A stretch of 64,000 nucleotides of DNA from Geodermatophilus siccatus (GCF_900103785.1 NZ_FNHE01000010.1:62001-126000), one strand, 5' to 3'. Positions 1 through 8,506 are shown, counted from the first letter of the stretch. Translations and numbers: made by a program. The notes: a model not told the origin generated them from the sequence alone.

Positions 1-23
1 GGGGCCGTTGGTCTCCGGGGTGG

Positions 24-917
24 TCACCGGGCGCCGTCCGAGGAGGGGGAGAGCCCACCGGTCGGCGCGCCCGCCGTCGGCGCGGGGACGTTGAGACCGG
101 CCTGGCGGAAGGCCTGGACGACGCGGGCGCGCAGGTCGCGGCCGACCTCGAACTGCTTGCCGGGCAGCGTGCGGGCCACCATCCGGACGTTGACCTGCTC
201 GAGGTCGAGGGTCTCGACGCCCATCACGCTGGGCGTGTCGAGCAGCAGCGGGCGCAGCCGCTGGTCGCGGAAGGCCTCCGCGCCGACCTCCCTGAGGATG
301 TCGTTGACCCGGCTGACGTCCAGCGTCGTCGGCACCGGCACGTCGACGACCGCGCGCGCCCAGTCGCGGGAGAGGTTGACGACCTTCACGATCTGCCCGT
401 TGGGCAGGGTGATCACCTCGCCGTTGGGGGAGCGCAGCCGGGTGACCCGCAGCGTGACGTCCTCGATCGTGCCCTCGGCCGGGTCCCCGCCCCCGACCAC
501 CGTGATGGAGACGACGTCGCCGAAGCCGTACTGCCGCTCGGTGATGATGAAGAAGCCCGCCAGCACGTCACCGACGACCCGTTGTGCGCCGAAGCCCAGC
601 CCGACGCCCAGCACGGTCGCCGGCGCCACCAGCCCGCCGATCGGGATGCCCGCCCGGTCCAGGACGGCGAAGACGGCGATCGCGTAGACGAGCACGACCA
701 GCGTCCAGGTGATCACCTGGGTCAGCGAGTGCCGGTGCTTGGCGGCCTCGGAGCGCACCAGGGCGTCGCCGCCGGTCGCGCGGGCGTCGATGCGGTCGGT
801 GATCTTCTCGCCGACCCAGGCGACGAACCGGGCCAGCAGGACCGACCCCAGGACGATGAGGGCGATGGGCAGCCCACGCCCGGCGAGCCAGGTCAGCAGC
901 GGATCGAGCAGTGCCAT
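24..917 (-). CDS. MscS-family mechanosensitive ion channel
   Basis: Small mechanosensitive channel of about 297 residues that would open under membrane tension to release osmolytes. Seen: three hydrophobic segments (about residues 10-32, 70-92 and 100-130). The last contains the glycine/alanine-rich pore-helix pattern GVGLGFGAQRVVGDVL, typical of MscS TM3. It is followed by the beta domain with GTIEDVTLRVTRLRSPNGEV and PNGQIVKVVNLSRDWARA, both standard MscS landmarks. The C-terminus is a short Pro/Ser-rich tail. The frame stays open far upstream, but the ATG at 917 gives a protein starting just before TM1, with a GGGGAGG element upstream. It is preceded on the same strand by a thioesterase gene 44 nt away. 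Family assignment is firm; gating and ion selectivity cannot be read from sequence. Confidence 0.92.
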   Translation of the reverse strand: MALLDPLLTWLAGRGLPIALIVLGSVLLARFVAWVGEKITDRIDARATGGDALVRSEAAKHRHSLTQVITWTLVVLVYAIAVFAVLDRAGIPIGGLVAPATVLGVGLGFGAQRVVGDVLAGFFIITERQYGFGDVVSITVVGGGDPAEGTIEDVTLRVTRLRSPNGEVITLPNGQIVKVVNLSRDWARAVVDVPVPTTLDVSRVNDILREVGAEAFRDQRLRPLLLDTPSVMGVETLDLEQVNVRMVARTLPGKQFEVGRDLRARVVQAFRQAGLNVPAPTAGAPTGGLSPSSDGAR

Positions 918-961
918 CGCGCTCCAGCCTCCCCAACCGATCCCGGCAGCGCCAGCACCGG

Positions 962-1765
962 TCAGCGCGGCGCGACGAACAGGGCCTGCGCCGAGCGGCC
1001 GATCGGGCCGGTGGCGTCGTGGAGGTCGGCGAAGCACTGCCCGGCGCCGGCCGGCCCGATCGTGGTGGTGGCGTCGACGCCCAGCCACTCCCCGGCCGGC
1101 GGGCGCACCAGGGCGACGGTGAGGTCGACGTTGGCGAACGTGGCCCGCTGCCAGTCCAGGACGGCGGAGATGCCGCTGGCCGCGTCGGTCATCACCAGCA
1201 GGTGCTGCAGCGGGCTCATCGGCTCGCCCTCGACCAGCGTGCACAGCGCCCGGGTCCACGCGGCCGCCGGGCCGGGCGCGTTGAACGAGCCGTGCACGAA
1301 GCGCCAGTCCAGCGCCCGGTGGTAGGCGACGTCGGTGGTGAAGAAGGCCGCCGTCTCGGGGTGGCTCTCCTCCGGCCCGGGCATCGGGACGCCGGCCTGC
1401 GGCGTCCCCTCGACCGCGGAGCTGCGCATCCGCCAGGCGGTCAGCCTCATCAGCGGCCGCTCGCGGTCGGCGGAGGAGGAGCCCGCGCTGAGCACCGCCT
1501 CCACCAGCTCGATCCGCCGTCCCGGCCGCAGCAGCCGGGCGCCGACCTGCACCCGGCCCACCGGCACCGGCGCGAGGATGTCGAAGGCCAGCCGCACGGT
1601 CTGCCCGTCGGGGATCCCGGTGACCCGCTCGGCCTCGCGGGCCAGCAGGGCCGCGACCGGCCCGGCGTGCTGCAGCCCCGGGTCCCACGGCCCGATGGTG
1701 AGGTCGGTGGCGACGAAGCCGTCGCCGTCGGGCAGGTAGAGGGCGGTGGGCAGGCCGGCGGTCAC
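962..1765 (-). CDS. thioesterase-family (acyl-CoA hotdog) protein
   Basis: Predicted 267-residue double-hotdog thioesterase of the TesB-like group (acyl-CoA thioesterase, as in the fadM/tesB relatives of actinobacteria). Seen: N-terminal GPWDPGLQHAGPVAALLAREAE, a hotdog-type substrate-binding helix; PVPVGRVQVGARLLRPGRR; and a second domain with DWRFVHGSFNAPGPAAAWTR and a late WLGVDATTTIGPAGAG strand followed by a C-terminal RSAQALFVAPR. These match the acyl-CoA thioesterase pattern in which the last strand ends in QxLxVxPR. The GTG at 1765 is chosen because it gives a start 16 residues before the first hotdog strand and lies 23 nt after the upstream gene, suggesting a two-gene operon with the 125-aa membrane protein. 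Substrate unknown. Confidence 0.85.
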   Translation of the reverse strand: MTAGLPTALYLPDGDGFVATDLTIGPWDPGLQHAGPVAALLAREAERVTGIPDGQTVRLAFDILAPVPVGRVQVGARLLRPGRRIELVEAVLSAGSSSADRERPLMRLTAWRMRSSAVEGTPQAGVPMPGPEESHPETAAFFTTDVAYHRALDWRFVHGSFNAPGPAAAWTRALCTLVEGEPMSPLQHLLVMTDAASGISAVLDWQRATFANVDLTVALVRPPAGEWLGVDATTTIGPAGAGQCFADLHDATGPIGRSAQALFVAPR

Positions 1766-1788
1766 GGGTGCCGAGTCTGCCGCCGCGG

Positions 1789-2166
1789 TCAGCCGCCCGA
1801 GCGGCGGGTCTCCCACACCGCGAACGCCGTCCACCCGGCGGCGGCGACCGCGGCGACCACCCACAGCCAGCGCAGTGACGACCCGGTCGGGTTGGCCATC
1901 ACCAGCAGGACGGCGACCACCAGCACCGCCCCCGCCAGGGGTGGCGTGCGCAACAGGGTGCCCAGGGTGTCGGGTCCGGGCACGGTGATGAACACCACCA
2001 GCGCGACCACGAGGAGGAAGGCGCAGAGGGCGGCTCCGAAGCCCGCCGTCACCCCGAACTCGTCGGGCAGGCCGGCGGCGCCCAGGCCCCCGAGGACCGC
2101 CCCCACCGCCAGCCACACCAGCAGCCTCCGACGGCGTGCCGACCAGGGCGGACGCGGCTCGCTCAC
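1789..2166 (-). CDS. four-segment membrane protein, unknown function
   Basis: Small 125-residue integral membrane protein. Seen: a short basic N-terminus (SARRRR) followed by about four hydrophobic stretches (roughly residues 13-31, 40-60, 75-91 and 98-116) and a short charged C-terminus. I do not recognise a family. GTG start at 2166 has a strong Shine-Dalgarno (GGGGGAGG) about 6 nt upstream. It is the first gene of a likely operon with the downstream thioesterase, and is divergent from the BCCT transporter. The two promoters share about 260 bp that contain a perfect 10-bp-arm hairpin. Confidence 0.75.
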   Translation of the reverse strand: MSEPRPPWSARRRRLLVWLAVGAVLGGLGAAGLPDEFGVTAGFGAALCAFLLVVALVVFITVPGPDTLGTLLRTPPLAGAVLVVAVLLVMANPTGSSLRWLWVVAAVAAAGWTAFAVWETRRSGG

Positions 2167-2228
2167 GGTCGGGACCTCCCCCTGTCACGACGCCGCCGTC
2201 CCGGCCGGGCGGACGCCTCGCTGCCGGG

Positions 2229-2258
2229 TGTGTGCCCGGCCCCGGGGGCGGGCACACA
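2229..2258. repeat. perfect inverted repeat in divergent promoter region
   Basis: TGTGTGCCCG (2229-2238) is exactly complementary to CGGGCACACA (2249-2258), with a 10-nt G/C loop. It sits between the divergent membrane-protein gene (start 2166) and the BCCT transporter. No T-tract follows, so an operator or a leader hairpin is as likely as a terminator. Confidence 0.6.
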
Positions 2259-2424
2259 GCACCCGGTCGTCCTCCCGAGAGGTCTCGCCCAGATCAGGGC
2301 GGACCCGCACCCGTCGCACGACGTCCCTACCGTGGACGGGTTGCCGCCGTTGCCCCTGGTGCCGTCGGCCACCCGTCGTCGACCGAGAGAGGGAGGTGCG
2401 CCGAGACCGGCGCCACGGACACCT

Positions 2425-4266
2425 GTGACCACCACACCTGCACACTCCAGACCGTCCGGGTCCGCGGAGGCCCACCCCGCCGTCGCCGAGCCACCGCCGT
2501 CGCCGGCCGACCGCGGGGGGTCGCTGGACCGGGCCGTCTTCGGGGTCTCCGCCGTGGTGGCCCTGGCCTTCGTCACCTGGGGCTTCGCCACCCCGGAGGG
2601 CCTGGGGTCGGCCAGCGCCACCGCCCTCGAGTGGGTGGAGACCAACCTCGGCTGGCTGTTCGTGCTGCTCGCCTCGGCGTTCGTCCTCTTCGTCATCTGG
2701 CTGGCGGCCGGCAGGTACGGGCGGATCCCCCTGGGCCGGGACGACGAGGCGCCGGAGTTCCGGACCGTCTCCTGGGTCGCGATGATGTTCAGCGCCGGCA
2801 TGGGCATCGGACTGATGTTCTTCGGCGTCAGCGAGCCGCTGTCGCACTACGTCTCGCCCCCGCCGGACACCGTCGCGGCCGAGACGCCCGAGGCGCTGCA
2901 GACCGCGATGGCGACCACGATGTTCCACTGGTCGCTGCACCCGTGGGCCATCTACGCCGTCGTCGGCCTGGCGATCGCCTACGGCACCTTCCGCCGCGGC
3001 CGCCGGCAGCTGATCAGCTCCGCGTTCGCCCCGCTGTTCGGGCAGCGGCGCACCGAGGGCTGGGCCGGCCGGACCATCGACGTCCTGGCCATCTTCGCCA
3101 CGCTGTTCGGCTCGGCGGCCTCGCTCGGGCTGGGCGCGCTGCAGATCGGCAGCGGCGTGCAGATCCTCGGCTGGGTGGGCAACGCCGGCAGCGGCCTGCT
3201 GGTCGTCGTCATCGCCGTCCTGACCGCGGCCTTCGTGGCCTCCGCCGTCTCCGGCATCGCCAAGGGCATCCAGTGGCTGGCCACCACCAACATGGTGCTG
3301 GCCGTCGTCCTGGCCGTGTTCGTGTTCGTCGTCGGCCCGACCGTCCTGATCCTCAACCTGCTGCCCACCACGATCGGCACCTACTTCGCCGACCTGGCCC
3401 GGATGGCCGCCCGCACCGAGGCCAGCGGCGGCGACGCCACGGCCGAGTGGCTGCGCGGGTGGACGGTCTTCTACTGGGCCTGGTGGATCAGCTGGACGCC
3501 GTTCGTCGGCCTGTTCATCGCGCGGATCAGCCGCGGTCGCACCATCCGCCAGTTCGTCACCGGCGTGCTGCTGGTGCCCAGCGTCGTGAGCCTCGTCTGG
3601 TTCGCCGTCTTCGGCGGAGCCGGGATCGCCGCGCAGCGCAGCGGCGCCGACGTCGCCGGGCAGGCCACCGCGGAGGGGCAGCTGTTCGGCGTCCTGGACA
3701 CCTACCCGCTGGCCACCGTGATGACCGTGCTGGTCATGGTGCTGGTGGCGATCTTCTTCGTCTCCGGCGCCGACGCCGCGTCCATCGTCATGGGCTCGCT
3801 GTCCGAGCGCGGCACGCTCGAGCCGAGCCGGACGGTGGTCGTCTTCTGGGGCGTGGTCATGGGCGCCGTGGCCGCGATCATGCTGCTGGTCGGCGGCGAC
3901 GCGGCGCTCACCGGCCTGCAGAACCTCACGATCATCGCCGCCCTGCCGTTCGCCCTGGTGATGGTCGGGCTGGCGGTGTCGCTGGCCAAGGACCTGCGCT
4001 CGGACCCGCTGGTGCTGCGGCGCTCGGTCGCGGCCGAGGCGGTCGAGCAGGCCGTCGTCGACGGCATCACCCGGCACGGCGAGGACTTCGTGCTGGTGGT
4101 CGAGGCGGCACCGGACGCCGACCACGACGGCGTCCCGGACACCGCCACCGGCACCGCCCCGCTGCCGGCCACGGAGCGGCGCGGCGCCGACGGCGACCGG
4201 ACGACGCGCGACGTCGGCTCGCCGCTGCCCGAGGCCGGCTCGCCGGTCCCCGGCCGCGGGCGATGA
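2425..4266 (+). CDS. BCCT-family betaine/carnitine/choline transporter
   Basis: Secondary transporter for quaternary ammonium osmolytes such as glycine betaine or choline, driven by Na+ or H+. Seen: twelve or so hydrophobic segments. The BCCT signature is present as FSAGMGIGLMFFGVSEPL (TM3 glycine-rich stretch) and the tryptophan-rich WTVFYWAWWISWTPFVGLF, followed by FIARISRGRTIRQF, diagnostic for the family. N- and C-terminal cytosolic tails are long and Pro/Asp-rich, a form often linked to osmosensing in this family (inference here). GTG at 2425 is used. An in-frame TTG at 2341 lies exactly 7 nt after a TACCGT -10-like box and could be a leaderless alternative start; a purine-rich AGGGAGG at 2390-2396 is too far from 2425 to decide. 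A strong hairpin follows the stop codon. Confidence 0.93.
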   Translation: MTTTPAHSRPSGSAEAHPAVAEPPPSPADRGGSLDRAVFGVSAVVALAFVTWGFATPEGLGSASATALEWVETNLGWLFVLLASAFVLFVIWLAAGRYGRIPLGRDDEAPEFRTVSWVAMMFSAGMGIGLMFFGVSEPLSHYVSPPPDTVAAETPEALQTAMATTMFHWSLHPWAIYAVVGLAIAYGTFRRGRRQLISSAFAPLFGQRRTEGWAGRTIDVLAIFATLFGSAASLGLGALQIGSGVQILGWVGNAGSGLLVVVIAVLTAAFVASAVSGIAKGIQWLATTNMVLAVVLAVFVFVVGPTVLILNLLPTTIGTYFADLARMAARTEASGGDATAEWLRGWTVFYWAWWISWTPFVGLFIARISRGRTIRQFVTGVLLVPSVVSLVWFAVFGGAGIAAQRSGADVAGQATAEGQLFGVLDTYPLATVMTVLVMVLVAIFFVSGADAASIVMGSLSERGTLEPSRTVVVFWGVVMGAVAAIMLLVGGDAALTGLQNLTIIAALPFALVMVGLAVSLAKDLRSDPLVLRRSVAAEAVEQAVVDGITRHGEDFVLVVEAAPDADHDGVPDTATGTAPLPATERRGADGDRTTRDVGSPLPEAGSPVPGRGR

Positions 4267-4272
4267 GCCCGG

Positions 4273-4310
4273 CCGGTCGGCCCCGTCCTCCCTGCGACGG
4301 GGCCGACCGG
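4273..4310 (+). terminator. intrinsic terminator-like hairpin after BCCT gene
   Basis: CCGGTCGGCCCCGTC (4273-4287) pairs perfectly with 4296-4310 around an 8-nt loop, 6 nt after the BCCT stop codon. There is no U-tract, as is usual in very GC-rich actinobacteria. Confidence 0.75.
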
Positions 4311-4378
4311 GCCCCCGCCGCCGTCCAGTGACCCCCCGGTAGGGGGCTCGGGCCCCGACGGTCGCTACCGTTGGGCCC

Positions 4379-5332
4379 GTGTCCCGTCCTCCGCTCGGCT
4401 CCGCGCTGACCGTCGGCGCCGCGGGCCTGTTCGCCGTCAACGGCACCGTCTCCACCCTGGCCCTCCAGGCGGGGGTCCCCGCGCCGTGGCTGACCGCGCT
4501 GCGCTGCGGCGGGGCGGCGGTCGTGCTGCTCGCCGTCCTGTCCGTCGTGGCGCCGGCGCGGCTGCGGGTCGCGTGGCGCGAGGTGCCGTTCCTCGCCGCG
4601 TTCGGCGTGGTCGGCATCGCCTTGACCCAGTACCTCTACTACGTGGCGATCGGCCGGTTGCCGGTCGGCATCGCGCTGGTCTTCGAGATGACCGCGCCGG
4701 TGTTCATCGCGCTGTGGGTGTGGCTGGTGCGCGGCGAGCGGGTGCGGCGCCGGCTGTGGGCGGCGCTCGGGCTGTCGCTGTCGGGGCTGGTGCTGGTCGC
4801 CGAGGTGTGGCAGGGCGGCGGCTCGCTCGACGTGGGCGGTGTGGCCGCGGCCCTCGGTGCGGCGCTGTGCCTGGCCGGCTACTACCTGATGGGCGAGCGC
4901 GGCACGACCACCCGCGACCCGGTGGCGCTCACCTGCTGGAGCTTCGTCGCGGCCGCGCTGTTCTGGGCGGTCGCCGCGCCGTTCTGGCCGTTCGACCCGG
5001 CCGTGCTCGGCTCCTCGGTGCCGGTCTCGCTCGGCTCGCTGGAGCTGCCGCTGTGGGTGCTGGTCGGCTGGATCGTCGTCCTCGGGGCGGTGCTGCCGTT
5101 CTGGCTGTCCCTGGCGGCGCTGCGCCACCTGCCCCCGACGACGGCCGGGCTCATCGCCACGGTGGAGCCGGTGCTGGCCTCGGTCGTGGCCTGGGTGTGG
5201 GTGCAGCAGGTGCTCTCCGGCTGGCAGGTGCTCGGCGGCCTCGTCGTCCTCGTGGGGATCGGGCTGGCGCAGACCGCCCGGACGGCTCGTCGTGAGGCCG
5301 CCGCGCCCGTGCCGGAGGCGGTCCCCGCCTGA
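4379..5332 (+). CDS. EamA-family (DMT superfamily) transporter
   Basis: Ten-helix drug/metabolite transporter of the EamA type, 317 residues, probably exporting a small metabolite or amino acid. Seen: two homologous five-helix halves. The first runs VGAAGLFAVNGTVSTLALQA through WLTALRCGGAAVVLL and TQYLYYVAIGRLPVGIAL to FEMTAPVFIALW, the hallmark end of an EamA repeat. The second repeats the pattern with LRHLPPTTAGLIATVEPVLAS. The GTG start at 4379 lies 7 nt after a TACCGT -10-like element (4366-4371), so the mRNA is probably leaderless. No neighbour suggests a substrate. It converges on the siderophore lipoprotein gene across a 290-bp gap containing two hairpin-forming repeats. Confidence 0.9.
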   Translation: MSRPPLGSALTVGAAGLFAVNGTVSTLALQAGVPAPWLTALRCGGAAVVLLAVLSVVAPARLRVAWREVPFLAAFGVVGIALTQYLYYVAIGRLPVGIALVFEMTAPVFIALWVWLVRGERVRRRLWAALGLSLSGLVLVAEVWQGGGSLDVGGVAAALGAALCLAGYYLMGERGTTTRDPVALTCWSFVAAALFWAVAAPFWPFDPAVLGSSVPVSLGSLELPLWVLVGWIVVLGAVLPFWLSLAALRHLPPTTAGLIATVEPVLASVVAWVWVQQVLSGWQVLGGLVVLVGIGLAQTARTARREAAAPVPEAVPA

Positions 5333-5428
5333 GCGCGGCGAGATCGCCGGTCCCACGACGGTTCTCACGCGACGCCGCTCCCCGGTCGAGCACCGCCATG
5401 ACCGCCGACGGGCTCGCGGGGTGCAGTA

Positions 5429-5486
5429 CCTCCGTGGAGCTCCACCCCTGCTCGCCCGTGCAAGCAGGGGTGGAGGTCCACGGAGG
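5429..5486. terminator. long hairpin between convergent genes
   Basis: A 24-bp arm (5429-5452) pairs with 5463-5486 with one mismatch and a 10-nt loop. It lies between the convergent EamA and siderophore-lipoprotein genes, a good position for a bidirectional terminator. The remainder of the gap 5333-5622 holds the stop-proximal repeat at 5565-5622 and otherwise nothing I recognise. Confidence 0.7.
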
Positions 5487-5564
5487 GCGTCCGGCGGCCG
5501 TGTCTCGCGACGCAGTCCGCGTCGGGGCTGCCCCGATCGCGTGCCGCCGGCCGGCTCGTCCACA

Positions 5565-5622
5565 CCGGCCCCGTCCCGGGTCCCGCCCTGAGCTCGCGGG
5601 GGGTGGGGAGGACGGGGTCCTC
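5565..5622 (-). repeat. stop-proximal palindromic repeat, copy A
   Basis: On the minus strand this begins 1 nt after the stop codon of the lipoprotein gene with AGGACCCCGTCCTCC. It continues through a CCCCGCGAGCTC core into GGCGGGACC and ends GGACGGGGCCGG. The same layout recurs after other stop codons in this window (7651-7670, 19205-19274, 26136-26253, 50463-50530, 61707-61766). It can fold through its GGCCCCGTCC / GGACGGGGCC ends and probably acts as a terminator. Confidence 0.65.
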
Positions 5623-6621
5623 TCAGGTGACCTTCTCGGCCTCGTCCAGCCAGCCGGCCAGCTCGGTCATGTACGCCGCCTGGGCGGTGTGGTCCATGCC
5701 GATGTACTTCCAGGGGTGCTCCTGGCCGGCCTGGACGGCGGGCAGCAGGGGATAGGTGGGCTGGGCGCGCATCTGCTCCGGCGTCTCCCCGCCGCGCAGC
5801 GAGTACAGGATGACGTCGCTCGGGTGGTCGGTCACCCGCTCCCAGCTGGTGGTCTCCCAGAAGTAGCCGTCGCCGCCCGGGTCGACGAAGTCGACGCCCA
5901 GGTCGGAGTAGAGGCGCAGCGAGGGGTCGTCGGGCGCCTTGCCCATCCACCAGCCGTCCGTGGCGGTGGCGTAGACCGGCAGCACGGTGATCCCGCGCTC
6001 GCCGGCCGCGGTGAGCTCGGCCGACGCCGCCTCGTAGTCCTCGCGGGCGGCGTCGATCGTCGCGCGGTCGGCGCCGAGCGACTCGGCGAGCTCGACGGTG
6101 CGCTCGATGACGTCGGCGGCCGACCCGCGGTAGGCGATGGCGACGATCGGCGCGATCCGGGCGACCTGCTCCTGCTGCTGGAGCGACTCGAAGCCGTAGA
6201 GCGGCTGGCTCTCGTCGATCGTCCCCGAGGAGTCCGTCGGGTAGACCGAGGTGACGATGAGGTCGGGGTCGGCCGCGGCCAGGCGCTCGAGGTCGATCTG
6301 CCCGTAGCTCTCGCCGACGATCTCCAGGTCGGCGAGGTCCCTGCCCTCGAAGGCGACGTCGTCGGCCGCCGAGGTCTGGCCGAAGCCGGCGACCGGCTCC
6401 ACGCCGTAGTTCCACAGCGAGGCGATGACGTCGTTGAGGCCCGCGACCCGGGTAGGCGTCGCGTCGAGCTCGACGGTGGTACCGAGGTCGTCGGTGAAGC
6501 TCCAGCCGCCCTCCCCGGCCGCCGGGGCCGGCCCGGCGGACCCGCCGGAGCAGCCGGCCGTCGCGACCAGCGCGGCGAGGGTGAGGGCGGCGCCGGCCAG
6601 GCGGCGGGGTCTGCGGTGCAA
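5623..6621 (-). CDS. iron-siderophore ABC transporter substrate-binding lipoprotein
   Basis: Extracytoplasmic binding protein for a ferric siderophore, anchored as a lipoprotein. Seen: basic n-region MHRRPRR, hydrophobic core, and lipobox VATAGC. The mature protein carries the FepB/FhuD-type fold: DDLGTTVELDATPTRVAGL, LERLAAADPDLIVTS, a long connecting helix, and YFWETTSWERVTDHPSDVIL. The start is TTG at 6621, supported by GGAGGAG five nt upstream and by the signal peptide beginning there. It is transcribed away from an iron box (6667-6685) shared with the divergent siderophore-interacting protein. The cognate ATPase and permeases lie 1-4 kb away, in a separate operon. Ligand unknown; iron repression by a DtxR/IdeR protein is very likely. 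Confidence 0.92.
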   Translation of the reverse strand: MHRRPRRLAGAALTLAALVATAGCSGGSAGPAPAAGEGGWSFTDDLGTTVELDATPTRVAGLNDVIASLWNYGVEPVAGFGQTSAADDVAFEGRDLADLEIVGESYGQIDLERLAAADPDLIVTSVYPTDSSGTIDESQPLYGFESLQQQEQVARIAPIVAIAYRGSAADVIERTVELAESLGADRATIDAAREDYEAASAELTAAGERGITVLPVYATATDGWWMGKAPDDPSLRLYSDLGVDFVDPGGDGYFWETTSWERVTDHPSDVILYSLRGGETPEQMRAQPTYPLLPAVQAGQEHPWKYIGMDHTAQAAYMTELAGWLDEAEKVT

Positions 6622-6666
6622 CGGGTCTCCTCCGATCGGGCCCGGGGGTGGTCCCCGGCCGGGCGC

Positions 6667-6685
6667 TCAGGTTAGCCTCACCTAA
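6667..6685. promoter_or_regulatory. iron box (DtxR/IdeR-type operator)
   Basis: The minus strand reads TTAGGTGAGGCTAACCTGA, 17 of 19 matches to the known DtxR/IdeR consensus TTAGGTTAGGCTAACCTAA. It is placed between the divergent lipoprotein (start 6621) and siderophore-interacting protein (start 6726), so one site could repress both under iron sufficiency. Confidence 0.88.
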
Positions 6686-6725
6686 GAAGGTCGCCGCACG
6701 GGCCGACCGGAACGGGGGACGACGC

Positions 6726-7646
6726 GTGACGCTCACCGCGCAGCCGGAGGTCGGAGCCGCTCCCGCCTGGCAGTTCTTCGACGCCTCGGTGGCCGCCGTC
6801 CGCCGGCTGGGCCCGAGCTCCGTGCGGCTGACCCTCACCGGTCCCGAGCTCGCCGGGTTCGGGGCGGCCGGCTGCGACCAGCGCTTCAAGCTGGTGCTCT
6901 CGCGCGACGACGCCGGGCTGGACCGGCTGCGCGAGCGCGGTCCGGACTGGTACCCGGCGTACTGCGCGATGCCCGAGGAGCAGCGCCCGGTCATCCGCAC
7001 CTACACGGTGCGGGCGGCCCGGCCCGAGCGCGCCGAGCTCGACGTCGACGTCGTCCTGCACGGTACCGACGACGGCTCCGCCGGCCCGGCCGCGAGCTGG
7101 GCCGCCGCGGCGGTGCCCGGCGACCGGATCACGCTGCTGGGCCCCGACCGCCCCGGCTCCGGCCGGCCGTGGGGCGTGGAGTGGGCGCCGCCCCCGGCCG
7201 CGCGCACGCTGCTGCTGGCCGGCGACGAGACCGCCGTCCCCGCGGTGTGCGCGATCCTCGAGTCGCTCGGTGCAGGACGGTCGGTGACCGCGCTGCTGGA
7301 GGTCCCCGTGGCGGACGACGCGGGAGACGTCGCGCTGCCGGCCGGGGCGACGCTGCGCTGGCTGCCGCGGGACGGCGCGGCCCGCGGGTCGCTGCTGGTG
7401 CCGGCGGTGCACGCGGCGCTGTGCGAGCTGGGCATCGCCTCGACGCCCGCCGCGCCGCCGGAGGAGGTCGGCGACGAGCTGCTCTGGGAGGTCCCCGATC
7501 CGGACGCCGCGTCGGGCTGCTACGCCTGGCTGGCCGGTGAGGCCGGCGTGGTGAGGACGCTGCGCCGCCGCCTGGTGGGCGACCTCGGCGTCCCCCGCGG
7601 GTCGGTGGCGTTCATGGGCTACTGGCGGCAGGGCGTCGCCTCCTAG
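6726..7646 (+). CDS. siderophore-interacting FAD/NAD(P)H ferric reductase
   Basis: ViuB/SIP-family flavoprotein of 306 residues that reduces ferric siderophores in the cytosol to release Fe(II). Seen: N-terminal FAD-binding beta barrel with the family motif RTYTVR (in VIRTYTVRAARP) and DVDVVLHG. Next come GPAASWAAAAVPGDRITLLGP, which binds the flavin phosphates, and the C-terminal NAD(P)H domain with TLLLAGDETAVPAV. The end, RGSVAFMGYWRQG, is diagnostic of the SIP family. GTG at 6726 gives the expected family length and follows a GGGGGA element. It sits downstream of a shared iron box and is convergent with the transporter ATPase gene, 26 nt apart. Acts on the substrate imported by the neighbouring ABC system (inference). 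Confidence 0.94.
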   Translation: MTLTAQPEVGAAPAWQFFDASVAAVRRLGPSSVRLTLTGPELAGFGAAGCDQRFKLVLSRDDAGLDRLRERGPDWYPAYCAMPEEQRPVIRTYTVRAARPERAELDVDVVLHGTDDGSAGPAASWAAAAVPGDRITLLGPDRPGSGRPWGVEWAPPPAARTLLLAGDETAVPAVCAILESLGAGRSVTALLEVPVADDAGDVALPAGATLRWLPRDGAARGSLLVPAVHAALCELGIASTPAAPPEEVGDELLWEVPDPDAASGCYAWLAGEAGVVRTLRRRLVGDLGVPRGSVAFMGYWRQGVAS

Positions 7647-7650
7647 CTGC

Positions 7651-7670
7651 GGCCCCTGACGGGGTCCTGC
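7651..7670 (-). repeat. stop-proximal repeat, short copy F
   Basis: Minus strand GCAGGACCCCGTCAGGGGCC: AGGACCCC begins 4 nt after the ATPase stop codon, followed directly by AGGGGCC. It looks like a short or internally deleted member of the family seen at 5565-5622 and elsewhere. Confidence 0.4.
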
Positions 7671-7672
7671 GT

Positions 7673-8506
7673 TCAGCGCAACCGGCGGACCGGCACCACC
7701 ATCGGCGTCCCGGCCACCGGGTCGGGCACGATCCGCGCCTCCAGGTCGAAGACGTCGGCCAGCAGCTGCTCGGTGAGCACCTCCGCCGGCGTCCCCGAGG
7801 CGACCAGCGCGCCGTCGTCCATCGCGACCAGCCGTTGCGCGTAGCGCGCGGCGAGGTTCAGGTCGTGCAGCACGACGACGACGGTGCGGCCGCGCTCGGC
7901 GTGCAGCCGCGCCACCAGCTCGAGGACGTCGATCTGGTGGGAGAGGTCCAGGTAGGTCGTCGGCTCGTCGAGCAGCAGCAGGTCGGTGCCCTGCGCGAGC
8001 GCCATGGAGATCCAGGCCCGCTGCCGCTGCCCGCCGGAGAGCTCGTCGACCGGCCGGTCGGCGAGGTCGGCCATGTCGGTCCAGGTGAGCGCCTCGGCCA
8101 CCGCCGCCTCGTCGTCGCGGGACCACTGCCGCAGCCACGACTGGTGGGGGTGCCGGCCGCGCGCGACGAGGTCGCCGACGGTGAGGCCCTCCGGGGCGAC
8201 CGGCGTCTGGGGCAGCAGGCCGAGCACCCGGGCCACCTCGCGGGTCGGCGTCCGCGCGATCGCCCGGCCGTCGAGCAGCACCTGGCCGCTGACCGGGCGC
8301 AGCAGCCGGCCCAGCGCCCGCAGCAGCGTGGACTTGCCGCAGCCGTTGGGGCCGACGACGGCGGTGAACGACCCGTCGGTGAGCTCCAGGTCCAGGTCGC
8401 GCACGACGACCCGGTCGTCGTAGGCCAGGCTGACCGACTCGGCGGCGAGACGGACCGTTCCGGTCCCCGGCAGGGTGGGGGTGGTGGTCGCTGAGTTGAC
8501 GGTCAC
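7673..8506 (-). CDS. iron-siderophore ABC transporter ATP-binding protein
   Basis: FepC/FhuC-type ATPase, 277 residues, energising the two adjacent permeases. Seen: Walker [11 protein letters not shown]-loop in LLPQTP, ABC signature [10 protein letters not shown], Walker [17 protein letters not shown] and switch histidine in [24 protein letters not shown] is characteristic of the iron-siderophore subfamily. The GTG start at 8506 overlaps the permease stop by 4 nt (GTGA), so translation is probably coupled. Last gene of the operon that begins at 10652 under an iron box. Assignment firm; siderophore specificity not readable. Confidence 0.95.
   Translation of the reverse strand: MTVNSATTTPTLPGTGTVRLAAESVSLAYDDRVVVRDLDLELTDGSFTAVVGPNGCGKSTLLRALGRLLRPVSGQVLLDGRAIARTPTREVARVLGLLPQTPVAPEGLTVGDLVARGRHPHQSWLRQWSRDDEAAVAEALTWTDMADLADRPVDELSGGQRQRAWISMALAQGTDLLLLDEPTTYLDLSHQIDVLELVARLHAERGRTVVVVLHDLNLAARYAQRLVAMDDGALVASGTPAEVLTEQLLADVFDLEARIVPDPVAGTPMVVPVRRLR

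Noticed and set aside
2185..7000. Very long open frames on the minus strand opposite the BCCT, EamA and siderophore genes (about 800 and 980 codons)
   Set aside because: They read as Arg/Pro/Gly/His-rich low-complexity sequence without domains, which is what the antisense of GC-rich codons yields; the opposite strand encodes clear families.
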